Shown one piece after another: positions 1 through 10,419 of a DNA stretch of 64,000 nt. The notes under the pieces are model-generated. The model worked only from the letters and a program-made list of their open reading frames with translations. It ran no database searches and had not been told where the DNA came from. This stretch comes from Albula goreensis (Eukaryota; Chordata; Actinopteri; Albuliformes; Albulidae). The DNA lies in assembly GCA_022829145.1 (NCBI GenBank), contig CM040746.1:10166184-10230183 (forward strand), given 5' to 3'. How positions within the stretch are numbered: position 1 is the stretch's first letter; each line of letters opens with the position of its first letter. Position numbers and translations under genes: made by a program.

Positions 1-397
1 AGCATGGTGCTTCAGAAAATATCCAGCTGCTTAAATGGGTAGTGTGCAGAAATATTCAAACAGAAGCCCAGGTGAGGTGACTTACCTGTGCAGTCAGCTG
101 TTTTGATTGGTCATTCTGACCAATGAGATACATGAGAGACTAGCATACAAATGAGGTCTTCCAGAAGCGCACTTGGATGGGTGGGGTGAGGTGGAGGGGT
201 TCTGTGGGATCATGATGGAAAGTTTGTGGATAAGTGACATGACAGGAAAAGAAACGGAGCTGAACAACCCAGCAAAGGGGAGGAAGTGTGTGGTGACAGT
301 GTGGGAGACCATGGGTCCTTTGGGCCGGAACGGAGTGCAGCTGTGTTGTCTCTTTTTTAATAGAGCCAAAATGGCATTCCGGGGGTGGGAGGCATTT

Positions 398-490
398 TAG
401 GTTAAAGAGTGAGAGAGGAAGAGAGAGTTACAGACAGAGAGAGAGGAGGAAAGTGAGAGGGAGAGAGGAAAAGAGAGAGAGACTGAGGGA
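398..490 (+). repeat. Polypurine (GA)n-rich tract
   Basis: GAGAGA/GGAAGAG for about 90 bases, just upstream of a CpG-enriched stretch with a possible splice donor at 624/625. Confidence 0.9.
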
Positions 491-559
491 GAACCGCGAG
501 AGAACTCACAATGTCTAGACGAAATCTGCCAACTGCATCATAAATAAATCTGCACTTTT

Positions 560-780
560 GGCAGTTTTTTTTTCTTTTCACGTCAAAAGAGAGCCCGACG
601 CTGTGCGTGTCCGATGAAGGACTGGTAAGTGACCGCGTTTTTCCCCCTCTGGAAGCCGCTGACGGATTTATCGCATTTCTCTCCTCAGTGGCTGTGGGAT
701 TATGGCGGCGTTGACATGAAATTTGGCTCCCATAAAACTCCGCCCCTGGGAAACCAAACGACCGTACCACGGGAGAACAC
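560..780 (+). promoter_or_regulatory. CpG-enriched stretch with a possible 5' splice site
   Basis: Modest CpG enrichment, and CTG|GTAAGT at 622-630 matches the donor consensus. It could be a non-coding first exon of an unidentified + strand transcript (about 400-624). No acceptor or coding continuation could be identified. Confidence 0.25.
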
Positions 781-784
781 TGCA

Positions 785-3010
785 TGACAAATATATCATG
801 ACTAAAGACTCCATTTACATACATATATAAAAGAAAAAAGATAGTTGTAAAACCAAGCTTGTATCTCAAATTGTTCAGTTTGACAGATGAATAAAAACTG
901 TCTATCATCAGCTGTGTACTGTCGGTGCTCAACGACTTACAACATTTTTTCAAAAACTGCATGTGACTGACTTGTAAATTTAATGTAATATTAAATGTAA
1001 TAATAAAACAGATTTTTTCTAATTTCATGAAAAAAGTCTTACACATATATCAGCTTTTTCACATTTCAGAGAGGTGAAAGTTATATATTTGAATGGTGAT
1101 ATCAAATCTCACAGTTTCAATGGAACTTAAGTCTCCTTTGGTTCACATTTATGTCACCATGAAATAACTCCAACACAAAGAGGTAGAACTCTCTCTCTCC
1201 CTCTCTCTCTCGTCATAAATGGCTGTAAATTCGGCAGACCCTGGCTGGGGCAGAAATGATGGCTGCTCCGACAGGCCGTAACATTTTAACTGTCGCCACA
1301 TAGCCGGGGTGGGAGATCTATTTTCAGACGCAAGATATTTTCATGTTTATCAATCATTACAAGTTGGGTTTTGCATCCAAGTGATCCGGTGGTGAGGGAC
1401 ATGAGACCTGATAACAGCCCCAGAGCTGATGCCAATCTCTACCCAGGAAATATGGCATTCAAACGACTTGAAAAGAAAAACAGGGAGCCTCTCCAGATAT
1501 ACCCCATAAAATTAATTTCTCCAGACACTATTGTCCAGAGTGTCTGACATTTATTTATAGTTCTTATTTTTACAGCTGGATATTGCATGGAGCAATTTAG
1601 GTTAAATAATTTTTTTAAGCATACAGAGAGAGCATCCCTTAAGAACTGTACCTGCAACCTACAAGGCATGAGCCCAGCAAGTTCCCCAACAGTTCATAGC
1701 CACACTTTTCAATGTCCACTTAGCAGCTAGGCGTCTGATTCGTGGTGTGCTTTATTTCACCCAATCAGAGTGTTTTTCTCTGGGAAAGTGGAGTTAGTTA
1801 TTTGATAGGTTCATATGTGTCAGTAGTTACTGGCACATGATGGCTCAATCTGTAATCAAGTTTATCGGCCTGTATGTTCCAGCTCCATTAAATGAAAGCT
1901 TTGGCTGACAATATATACCGGCTCCAGTCAGAAAAACAAATATCAGTCACGATTAAACCAGGGCTATGAGTGTGGATTCAATTTTTTGTATACATTTTTT
2001 TAAAAAAAAGAGACAGATGCTGAATTTTTCCCCATTGGAAACTTTTTGTGAAGAAATACCCTGTTTGTAAATACAGCATCACAAAAACAGACAGATTGAT
2101 TGACTGAATAGAAGACTGATCGATTACACTGTTTTTCAAAAATAATATCATTTAAACAGCCAACTGAAAACAGCTCTCAACAATTTCATACTAGCGATCT
2201 ATTTTAGAATTTAAGTTGTCACAGAAAAGTTGTTGACAAAGTCAAAAGTTTCCAAACTTTGGTGAGAAGTGTCTCTGTTGGTGTCTTCAAACCCGATCCC
2301 TCTCATATGTATTCCAGGGGAAAACTGAATGCTGTCATCAAATCCAAACATTCCTTCTTCCTTGTTGCTTGTTGGTGTTTTCCGAGGCAACTTGACAGCT
2401 CTCCTCTCCTGTGTTCCTCACAGCCACATATCTGTAAATCTAAACAAGACAAAACAAAGGCGGGAGAAATGGCTCAGAATTTCAGGTACATCCTCAAATA
2501 TTTATTAATGTATTTATTTATTTTGGTTTTGGACCTGAAAGAAATAGCACTTATCCAAGTAGACTGACATGGTAGCAGTGAGGCAGACCAACAGATGCAA
2601 ATAAGACACTGGGAGAAAAAGAATCATACATTTTTATCTTAGTTAAAAATTAAAATCAAAATTTTGATTGCATTTTTTATTGGAAAAAAAAGGCTTTTGA
2701 ATTAAAATTTTCATTTTAAAATAAGACTCTATGATCTGTTCTTTTACATGCTATTGCAAATATGAAAAAAACTTTGGTTCCTCATTCTCATTTGAGCAAA
2801 GGTTGAAATCATCATTCCCTTAAAACGGATGCATGCAAAGCCCAGTGACCGATACGGCTCGTCCTTGCAGAATGTGTTTGTGGCACAGTTCATGAAAAGG
2901 TAAGGTCTTTCCAGGTGGAATGGAGATGGGGGGTGGGGGGATGGGAGAGATTTCTGATAGTGATAAGGTGATAAGGAGAGTGATTTAGGCAGGGTGAATG
3001 GTCCTGGGGG
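785..3010. other. Intergenic, no gene seen
   Basis: AT-rich unique sequence with short CT and poly-A/T runs and one possible SINE remnant near 1640. No supported gene. Confidence 0.7.
1637..1690 (-). mobile_element. Possible SINE head remnant
   Basis: CTGTACCTGCAACCTACAAG followed by GTTCCCCAAC resembles the tRNA-like end of the V-SINE; nothing else of the element is seen. Confidence 0.25.
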
Positions 3011-3058
3011 GAATGGGGGCTGGGGGTTGGGGGTTGGGGGTTGGGGGTTTGGGGGCTG
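3011..3058 (+). repeat. GGGGGTT-type G-rich tandem tract
   Basis: Six or more runs of four to six G, separated by TT or CT, lie within 50 bases. A G-quadruplex could form on the + strand. The minus-strand ORF across it (PQPPTPNPQPP-type) is a by-product. Confidence 0.85.
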
Positions 3059-3059
3059 G

Positions 3060-5478
3060 TCTGGCACCTCAGTAATGTGGTGGAGATAAGGGGGATAAAT
3101 TGAGCCGTAAACACGGGCAGATTTATGGCCTGGCTTCACCTCCGGGTCCTGGTGAATTACTGTGCGTTTGAGGTCTAAATGTGCAGCCTTTTTGAGGCCG
3201 CATAACAAGGCCATTACGTCTGCTGAGCTGGGCCCCCAAATCTGATTTTCGGAGATCTGAGGGTGATTACACGACTTCCATGTTCTCTTCACTTACCACA
3301 TTCAACCCTACCTCATTAGAGATCAGATATATGCTGTTTGGTGCAGACCCAAGACCCCAACAAAAGGCCATATTAGGGAGTTCTTCAAAGAGAATAATTG
3401 ACATCTATGTCACCTGTCCATTAGGTGTTCCTTTCATTCACGCATGAAAAAAGTTGTCAAGAGCATAATTGGAAAATGTGATATATCAAAGAAACCTTTG
3501 CCGAGATGCACATGATCCCACCATAGACTCCAAAAAAATTGAACGTTCTGGACCTTTTATCTATCTACACAAAGTTTAACCATAAGGTTTGGTCACATGG
3601 CAGTTTTGAACTAACTAATTGTTTAACCAACCAAGGAAAAATTGTGAAAAAGGACATGATGGTAGGTTATCTGGCTGTGCTACGATTGGTTATATGATAT
3701 AAATTATGTATGATATAAGATATTTCATCTCTAGTTACAACAATGGTCAAATTATACACCAGTCCCCCATCCCACACTATAAAAGTAACCCCATACACCT
3801 CATGCATTAATTGACTATTCATTTCATATCAGGATATCTTTCACTCTGCCCTGCATCAGCACAATCCATACCTTCCGGAACAATGGTTGCCATGCTACGG
3901 TTTCCCTGGAGACATGGTTAAATTTGATTGACACAGTACTAGCAGGGAACAAAAAACAAAAGTATCACATACCTGAGGTCGTGACCCTACTCTAACCTTT
4001 CATCACCTCAAATTACGTAAGGGCATGATTTTCCTGAAATCAGGTTTCTTCTTTTTTCTTACATTGAAAGATCGATTATTATTGACTGCACTGGACTTTG
4101 GCCACTCGGTGAGCACGTCGTAATAATGAGGGAATTTCTGAGCGGAGAGACACTGGTATCTAAAGTAATAATCAGGGTGAATACAAACGATCAGACAGGG
4201 TACAACCCATACATACTGTTCCAGAGGCCACAGTCCCAGGACCTCCTAATATCTACCATAAACCTGTGCTACAGCTGGGATCACAAATTACATTGCATTA
4301 CAACTACATTGTACTCCATTCCAAGTGACACTCATCTAGGACCAGATTTCTATTATACTTTGTCCACAAAGCAAGAGTACCAATACTACCTTTGTGTTGG
4401 CATAATGTGGCATAGCTTGTAAAGAATTGCTTAGTAGCATAGCATAGTAGTGTTCTGTAGACTAAACCCTATGTTGGGTTGGTACCCATAAGCAGTGGTA
4501 AAATTAAGCCAGTATGTTCTTGCATGCTGTACCACCAATATGATGGTACTGTCAAAATAAGATGTCAAAAACATTGATTAATTTAAATTGAAGAACTTTA
4601 GTAACTTTAGTAACCAGTAACCTTTAGTAATTCAATTAAAATCACCTGCAATTTTAACAGCTCCATGCTTAGGCTACAGCAACTTTGTTGACATCCCCCA
4701 CAAACCTATACATTCAACACTTATGCCAATGTTGTACTGGCTCTGTAAATTAGTGTAAAATAGTGTAAAGTAAGCTGGAGGAGTGTGATTCACAGCCATT
4801 TTCTTTTGGAGAATACATATGATGCTTTAGGTTGTGTTTTCTTCCACTCAGGAACGGACTGGGAGAGTGTTGCCATGATGCAGACACTTGTTTGCGACTG
4901 TGCCCGGTCAGCGTGAGATCAGAGAGAAATCCGATTCAGCTCTGTTTACACTCATTCCTTATTTGCCCCCTGCTTAGATAAGCCTTCTTCTATTTACTCA
5001 TTACTTACGTGCAAATAAATGTTCTGTTTACGCCTAAAAGTTTTCGCGTTGACCTTAGCCCTTTTTTCGTTCTGTTTTTCTTATGAACTGCAATACTTTT
5101 GCATCATTTGTTTGTTTTATGTACGGCCACAGTGCCAGATTTGGCTAAATTTCTCCAGAAAAAGAGATTCTATCTCAGTTAGACTTCCTGGCTAAATAAA
5201 TTACACATAAAAGGATATCACAGTGCATTTTTCAAGCGGACGGCTTTTAACACTCGGAATCATTTCCCATAAAGCACAACAAGAAAATGAAAGAATTAGT
5301 TTGTCTGACTGACTACTTGTTCAGGGATATGAAAATGGGATTTTTCCCCTCTGGCATGCATAACTATTTCTGAAATAATGCGGTTTTTGTGGGTGAAACA
5401 TCCCTAAAGACATCCAAAGTATCTAATCAATAACAATTATCAGCTTGCTACAGTTTAGGGGGCTGCAGCTGAGGTTGT
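3060..5478. other. Intergenic, no gene seen
   Basis: Unique AT-rich DNA; contains the X-box-like pair at 3.9 kb. The 98-codon ORF at 4126-4422 (+) has no recognisable domain or coding signature. Confidence 0.7.
3886..3913 (+). promoter_or_regulatory. Two adjacent X-box (RFX)-like motifs
   Basis: GTTGCCATGCTAC at 3886-3898 (imperfect second half) and GTTTCCCTGGAGAC at 3900-3913 (GTNNCC-NN-GGNNAC palindrome). Confidence 0.35.
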
Positions 5479-6546
5479 GGTACACACAGGGGTACCCCCA
5501 GGGCCAGTATACATAGGGGTACCCCCAGGGCCAGTATACATAGGGGTACCCCCAGGGCCAGTATACACAGGGGTACCCCCAGGGCCAGTATACACAGGGG
5601 TACCCCCAGGGCCAGTATACACAGGGGTACCCCCAGGGCCAGTATACACAGGGGTACCCCCAGGGCCAGTATACACAGGGGTACCCCCAGGGCCAGTATA
5701 CACAGGGGTACCCCCAGGGCCAGTACACACAGGGGTACCCCCAGGGCCAGTATACATAGGGGTACCCCCAGGGCCAGTATACACAGGGGTACCCCCAGGG
5801 CCAGTATACACAGGGGTACCCCAGGGCCAGTACACACAGGGGGTACCCCAGGGCCAGTATACACAGGGGTACCCCCAGGGCCAGTACACACAGGGGTACC
5901 CCCAGGGCCAGTACACACAGGGGTACCCCCAGGGCCAGTATACACAGGGGTACCCCCAGGGCCAGTACACACAGGGGTACCCCCAGGGCCAGTACACACA
6001 GGGGTACCCCAGGGCCAGTATACATAGGGGTACCCCCAGGGCCAGTACACACAGGGGTACCCCCAGGGCCAGTATACACAGGGGTACCCCCAGGGCCAGT
6101 ACACACAGGGGTACCCCCAGGGCCAGTATACACAGGGGTACCCCCAGGGCCAGTATACACAGGGGTACCCCCAGGGCCAGTACACACAGGGGTACCCCCA
6201 GGGCCAGTATACATAGGGGTACCCCCAGGGCCAGTACACACAGGGGTACCCCCAGGGCCAGTACACACAGGGGGTACCCCCAGGGCCAGTATACATAGGG
6301 GTACCCCCAGGGCCAGTACACACAGGGGTACCCCCAGGGCCAGTAGGGGTACCCCCAGGGCCAGTACACCCCCAGGGCAGTACACACAGGGGTACCCCCA
6401 GGGCCAGTATACACAGGGGTACCCCCAGGGCCAGTATACACAGGGGTACCCCCAGGGCTAGTATACACAGGGGTACCCCCAGGGCCAGTACACACAGGGG
6501 TACCCCCAGGGCCAGTACACACAGGGGTACCCCCAGGGCCAGTATT
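5479..6546. repeat. 27-bp minisatellite, about 38 units
   Basis: Each unit is built on the 10-bp palindrome GGGGTACCCC (it includes a GGTACC site), followed by CAGGGCCA and one of three tails: GTATACATA, GTATACACA or GTACACACA. The tails occur in mixed order, with the TATACACA form dominating the left end and TACACACA the middle. Rare units have 4 instead of 5 C or 5 instead of 4 G, and a shortened pair lies near 6340-6380. Because 27 is a multiple of 3 and common units have no stop in any of the six frames, open frames of 270-370 codons appear on both strands. These change frame at the indel units, so the array is not coding. Confidence 0.97.
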
Positions 6547-6739
6547 GGTGACACACTATTCTATAATGAAGGTAAAATGATTACCAGGAACCCTTGTCAT
6601 TTTATTCTACTGTGTTTCTGTTTTGGATTACCATTAGAGTGTCAGAACCATTCTACCTTCTTCTTCTTCTAATCTCAGTTCCATCCTGTTACTGGCACGC
6701 ATCAGTTTCTTTCTGTTTTTGTAGTTGAGTTTATCTCTG

Positions 6740-7030
6740 CCCCCTTGATCAGCACAGGGAACAGACAGGCGTTAGCGAGTCAGGTTGATCGTGCGTGGTA
6801 ATGTCACGTCGCTCCACAGGTGGCTGCGATCACAATCACAGATCTTTCAGTGCACCGAGGGAGGGAGCAGGGAACCGGTGTCATTTGTTGCTGAATAGCG
6901 TGGAAATTGGGTTCAATTTGCGAAACGAGCGACTGAATGTTTCTTGATTAGAGCGGCGCCATGCAAGTCGTAAAGAACAGGCCGCATCAACCTCCCTCGT
7001 TACACACAGTCACGGAGCGTTCTCAACCCA
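6740..7030. promoter_or_regulatory. Candidate conserved non-coding element
   Basis: Unique, CpG-moderate sequence without repeats between a minisatellite and a SINE, with many short TF-like words (CACAGGTGGCTGCG, GATCACAATCACAGATC). Conservation is only suspected. Confidence 0.25.
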
Positions 7031-7154
7031 CGCTGGGAGCCCCGGTCGTTATCCTCCCTGGGTTTCACTGCTGGAGGTAAAGTCAAACTAAAGGAAAAAC
7101 ACAGTTTAACATCCCAGCTAACTTAAAGAATTTCCTTAACATTAGAAAGATGCT

Positions 7155-7308
7155 TGCTGTACATTTACAAGGCTGGATATTTACTGAGGCGATTCAGATT
7201 CGGTGCCTTTCTCTGGGGGTAAAACTGCAGTGTCCCAGCTGGGGAGTAAACCTGCAACCTCTGAGTCACTGGCTCAGTTCAAAAAACCATCATACTACAC
7301 TACTGCTA
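7155..7308 (-). mobile_element. V-SINE-like tRNA-derived SINE remnant
   Basis: On the + strand the body GGCTGGATATTTACTGA and the reverse-complemented tRNA-like box AAACCTGCAACCTCTGAG can be read in the order seen in the better copies at 32-35 kb. The element's tRNA-like head is therefore on the minus strand. The conserved 3' tail is missing or too diverged to see. Confidence 0.6.
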
Positions 7309-7819
7309 ATCTTTCCTCCCATATGCTGTGCTAAGTAGGATTGATTAAGTGCAGTCCTGCATAGCCTTGATATCCCCATCACCTGGCTTCCCCACAACAA
7401 AGACGACATGTCACCTAATACTGAATAACATTATATTTCAGGTAGCAGATGCTTCTCCAGTGGAACCTACAATGTGGGAAAACTTAAGTGCATTTATCTA
7501 ATTAACCTTCACCCATAGCGTTGATTTATTTCCTCTAAAGAACATGCAAAATCACACGTTTTTACAATTTTATTACATTAAAGTGAATAATAGCTTCATT
7601 GTAAAAAGCAATGTATAACAGAAATAAATGGCAAAAACATGTTACCTGTATTGTTTGGGATTGAATTAATTGGAGTTAAAGGCACTACGCCATGCATTCT
7701 TACACAAAGTTTGTTTGTATTCTATCTGATGATGGATCAATATGAACCCAACACTTGGGTAAATATAACAGTAACAAGATTGATAATTATCCAGATAATA
7801 ATGATTATTTTTCTTATTA

Positions 7820-7986
7820 TGCTGACTTATATATCTTACATCTTTAACACAGTATGTACAGCTGGGTATTTACTTGTGTAATTCAGGTGAAGTATCTTTC
7901 TCAAGGGTATAATGGCAGGGCCGTACCTGAAAATCAAATCAATAATGTCTGAGCTCAAGTCCCTTACTATTATACAACACTGCCAA
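7820..7986 (-). mobile_element. V-SINE-like SINE remnant
   Basis: Contains ACAGCTGGGTATTTACT, AATTCAGGTGAAGTAT, the hallmark TCTCAAGGGTATAATGGCAG and a diverged tRNA-like end (ACTATTATACAACACTGCC). Same orientation as the copy 650 bp to the left. Confidence 0.65.
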
Positions 7987-8316
7987 CCACGTGCACACTG
8001 CTGTGTGAAAAGTACAATGATTTATTTACAGACCAGCCCACAATAGAGGCTGGGAAGTGTCCCCTCACAGCTTGGTGTGAAACAAGACCTTCTTAAACTC
8101 AGGCCCTCAACCTGTTAAATGCCACTTAGGGGACACCACCAACGTTTATTTGAAATGACGCTGGCTCCTAGCACAGTTGTGGGCTGAGTTGGTACCCTTG
8201 CCGTTTTGTGTGGAATTTGGAGGAATAGCTCCTGGCCTGGTCGTGCACCTATTCCTGAGACCTCATAAATATTCCCCCCGAACCTCAGCGACGGCACGAT
8301 AAATCTCCTGATCTCT

Positions 8317-8397
8317 CCGTTACCCTGTGCTAACGAGCGGCCGAATGCCAGGGACGGAGCAGGCGGCTGTCCGTTACCCTCCTCGTTAACGAGCGGC
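8317..8397 (+). repeat. CpG-rich paired direct repeat
   Basis: CCGTTACCCT followed by (T)AACGAGCGGC occurs at 8317-8343 and 8371-8397, 54 bases apart, within a locally CpG-rich stretch (about 8270-8420). Function unknown. Confidence 0.6.
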
Positions 8398-8399
8398 AG

Positions 8400-10045
8400 A
8401 GACGGGAGGGGGAGAGGGGCCAACCCGGACTAGCCGCTGCAAGGACTCTCATCAAAGGCTCTGGCCATTACCTTCCCACCCCCACCCCAAGCATAAATCT
8501 CTTCTTATCTGTGTCCCCCCACCACCAAAAGACAAACTTGGGATTTCTTTCCTTCAGTAAAATATCTGGTTTATATTACAACACCTAGCTCTGAAAAAAG
8601 AACAAAGTGCAGAGAACAACATAAATAACACCAGAGATTTATGCCCCATTGGCCAGAGGGCTGGGGGCTGGGTTGGGGGGGGGATTACAGTGTGCCCCAT
8701 CCTATACCTGCCCTGTCAAGGGGTCAAGGGGGTCAGGCTTGGGTTCGAGCTGAGACCTGACACTACAGACCTGGAGCTGGGGGTACCTTATCTCTGTGGG
8801 ATTAGGGGGCGACCAGGCACTGCAAGGCCCCGGGACCCCTTCCTCCACCCCCTCATCTGGGAACGATGAGCCTGCTTTTCTCTTTCCTAGAGGGAAGTAA
8901 CTATGAGAAAAAAACTATACGACAGGAAAAGCATTTGCAGCTAAATACATAAATTTCAATCATCTCGTACAGAGGGAAATATAATATTATGAATATGTTC
9001 CTCCTAAAACCATAAAGTATATCTGTAATACCCAGATAATATTTGTCTCAACAAATTTGTTTGCATCATATATAGCAGTAATTCCATCCTATGGCTATTG
9101 AGTAAGAAGAGCTTCCCTTCTGGGTACTATAGGAAAACTACGAAAATGGACTGCTATTGATTGATACATCTTTTACATACATTATTTACCTTATAAGACA
9201 AAAACTGCAGCTACAGAATGTTCAACAAATTTCAGTCCAGTATATAACAGGGTCGTCAACAAAAGTCACCATTTTCTTCATCAAATAAGTTATGCTTGAT
9301 TTTTTTGGTTTATCCTATGGATGTTGATATCTGTATTGTTGCTGATATCAACTGTTTTTCAGATTCAAATCAGAACAATCAAAAGATTGTTCAGATTTCC
9401 GTGTGCAAATTTGGTGCTAGGTGCAAGCTTGTGGTGGTATGAGATCCTGAAGAGGATTATAGCTTCAGCTAAAACCTTAGCCCTTTGCGTTAGCAGCCAG
9501 GTTTCAGTTTTCATATGCTCTCAGAGCTTAAAAAGAAAAAAACCTTTCCTCGGCCAGAAGGAAATCATTTGTACTTTGAAACCAAAGGAAATCCACAGCG
9601 AGACGTATCGCCTGATGTTATTGAACGTAAAAGAATAACAGACAAGTGGAGGGTGGCAACTCGTTGCACACTGTAACGCTGTTCACCACCGTAGATAAGA
9701 TAATATTATGTTTGCCCAACCCCTTTCAGAAAGAGGAAGAGTCTTTAAATGGCCCTCATTCGGAAAGAAAACAACTCGTCAATGTTCTCATAATTAGCGT
9801 GTTCCTTTAGAGGCTGTCTCGGTTTCCTTGTTAAAGTGCCAACTGGTTGAGAGCATCTTGAGTCCAAGCCGTCTGCATCCGGTGGGTTTTTTTTTTTTTT
9901 TTTGGACTTGTGCTCACGCATGGATCTCTCATGGGTTTCCTCCATGGTGTTTCACTCACTGATGACTGCAAGCAAAGATAAAGGCCCACCCTTTCAGAAA
10001 TGTACTTCCTGATTTAAAGTAAAGTAACATTCATAAAGAAGGAAG
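8400..10045. other. Intergenic, no gene seen
   Basis: G-rich patches at 8660-8685 and 8740-8810, a poly-T run at about 9887-9903 and AT-rich sequence. The 105-codon ORF at 9321-9638 (+) is without recognisable features. Confidence 0.65.
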
Positions 10046-10049
10046 GAGG

Positions 10050-10190
10050 GAGTGGTGATGTAGGAGTTCCCAGATCAAGGTGGAAAGGTGGCATCCTTTT
10101 TGTTTGCTCACTTTGTGTACAAGATAGCCAGGTCACATCTGTACTACATGTCATTAATGTATGTCATGGTAAACAGGACATAATTTTATG
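10050..10190 (+). repeat. Unnamed interspersed repeat U1, copy 1 (short)
   Basis: Shares with the copies at 23662 and 44375: GTGGTGATGTAGGAGTTC, a GATAGCCAGGTCACATCTGT block and TCATTAATGTATGTCATGG. The right half of the element is missing. Confidence 0.5.
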
Positions 10191-10224
10191 AACAAACCAG
10201 AAAATAGATGGCTACAGCCAGATG

Positions 10225-10415
10225 CTTCAAACTCAGCTTCAAACATAGGCCCAGCACCCTAACCATAATACTAAACTTTTTCCTCTGAGGAACAATCCCA
10301 GCTCACTAACCACTGCTACACAGTAGCCTCTGAGCTACAGGACTAGTCTACTTTCCATACCACCACACTGTAATCCCTGTCACAAGCCCAGGTCCCTCAC
10401 CACTATACTACACTG
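10225..10415 (-). mobile_element. Cluster of degenerate SINE-head-like segments
   Basis: Three successive motifs (CAGCACCCTAACCATAATAC, CAGCTCACTAACCACTGCTA, GTCCCTCACCACTATACTAC) each resemble the far end of the V-SINE tRNA-like head. They may be nested or repeated SINE ends, but no core or tail accompanies them. Confidence 0.3.
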
Positions 10416-10419
10416 TTTC

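Noticed and set aside
402-1046. 214-codon minus-strand ORF
   Set aside because: Low-complexity Ser/Leu C-terminal part from the GA tract; no recognisable domain, and its start lies in AT-rich DNA.
5479-6546. A CRISPR-like array because of the regular 27-bp period
   Set aside because: There are no unique spacers: the repeat is contiguous, and the context is vertebrate nuclear DNA with no cas genes.
5423-6554. Long overlapping ORFs (273-368 codons) with GVPPGPVYT, CVLALGVPL or YPCVYWPWG repeats, resembling collagen- or elastin-like proteins
   Set aside because: All derive from the 27-bp minisatellite, which has no stops in most frames on either strand; the frame changes at units with 4 C or 5 G, and no splice signals or unique flanking domains exist.
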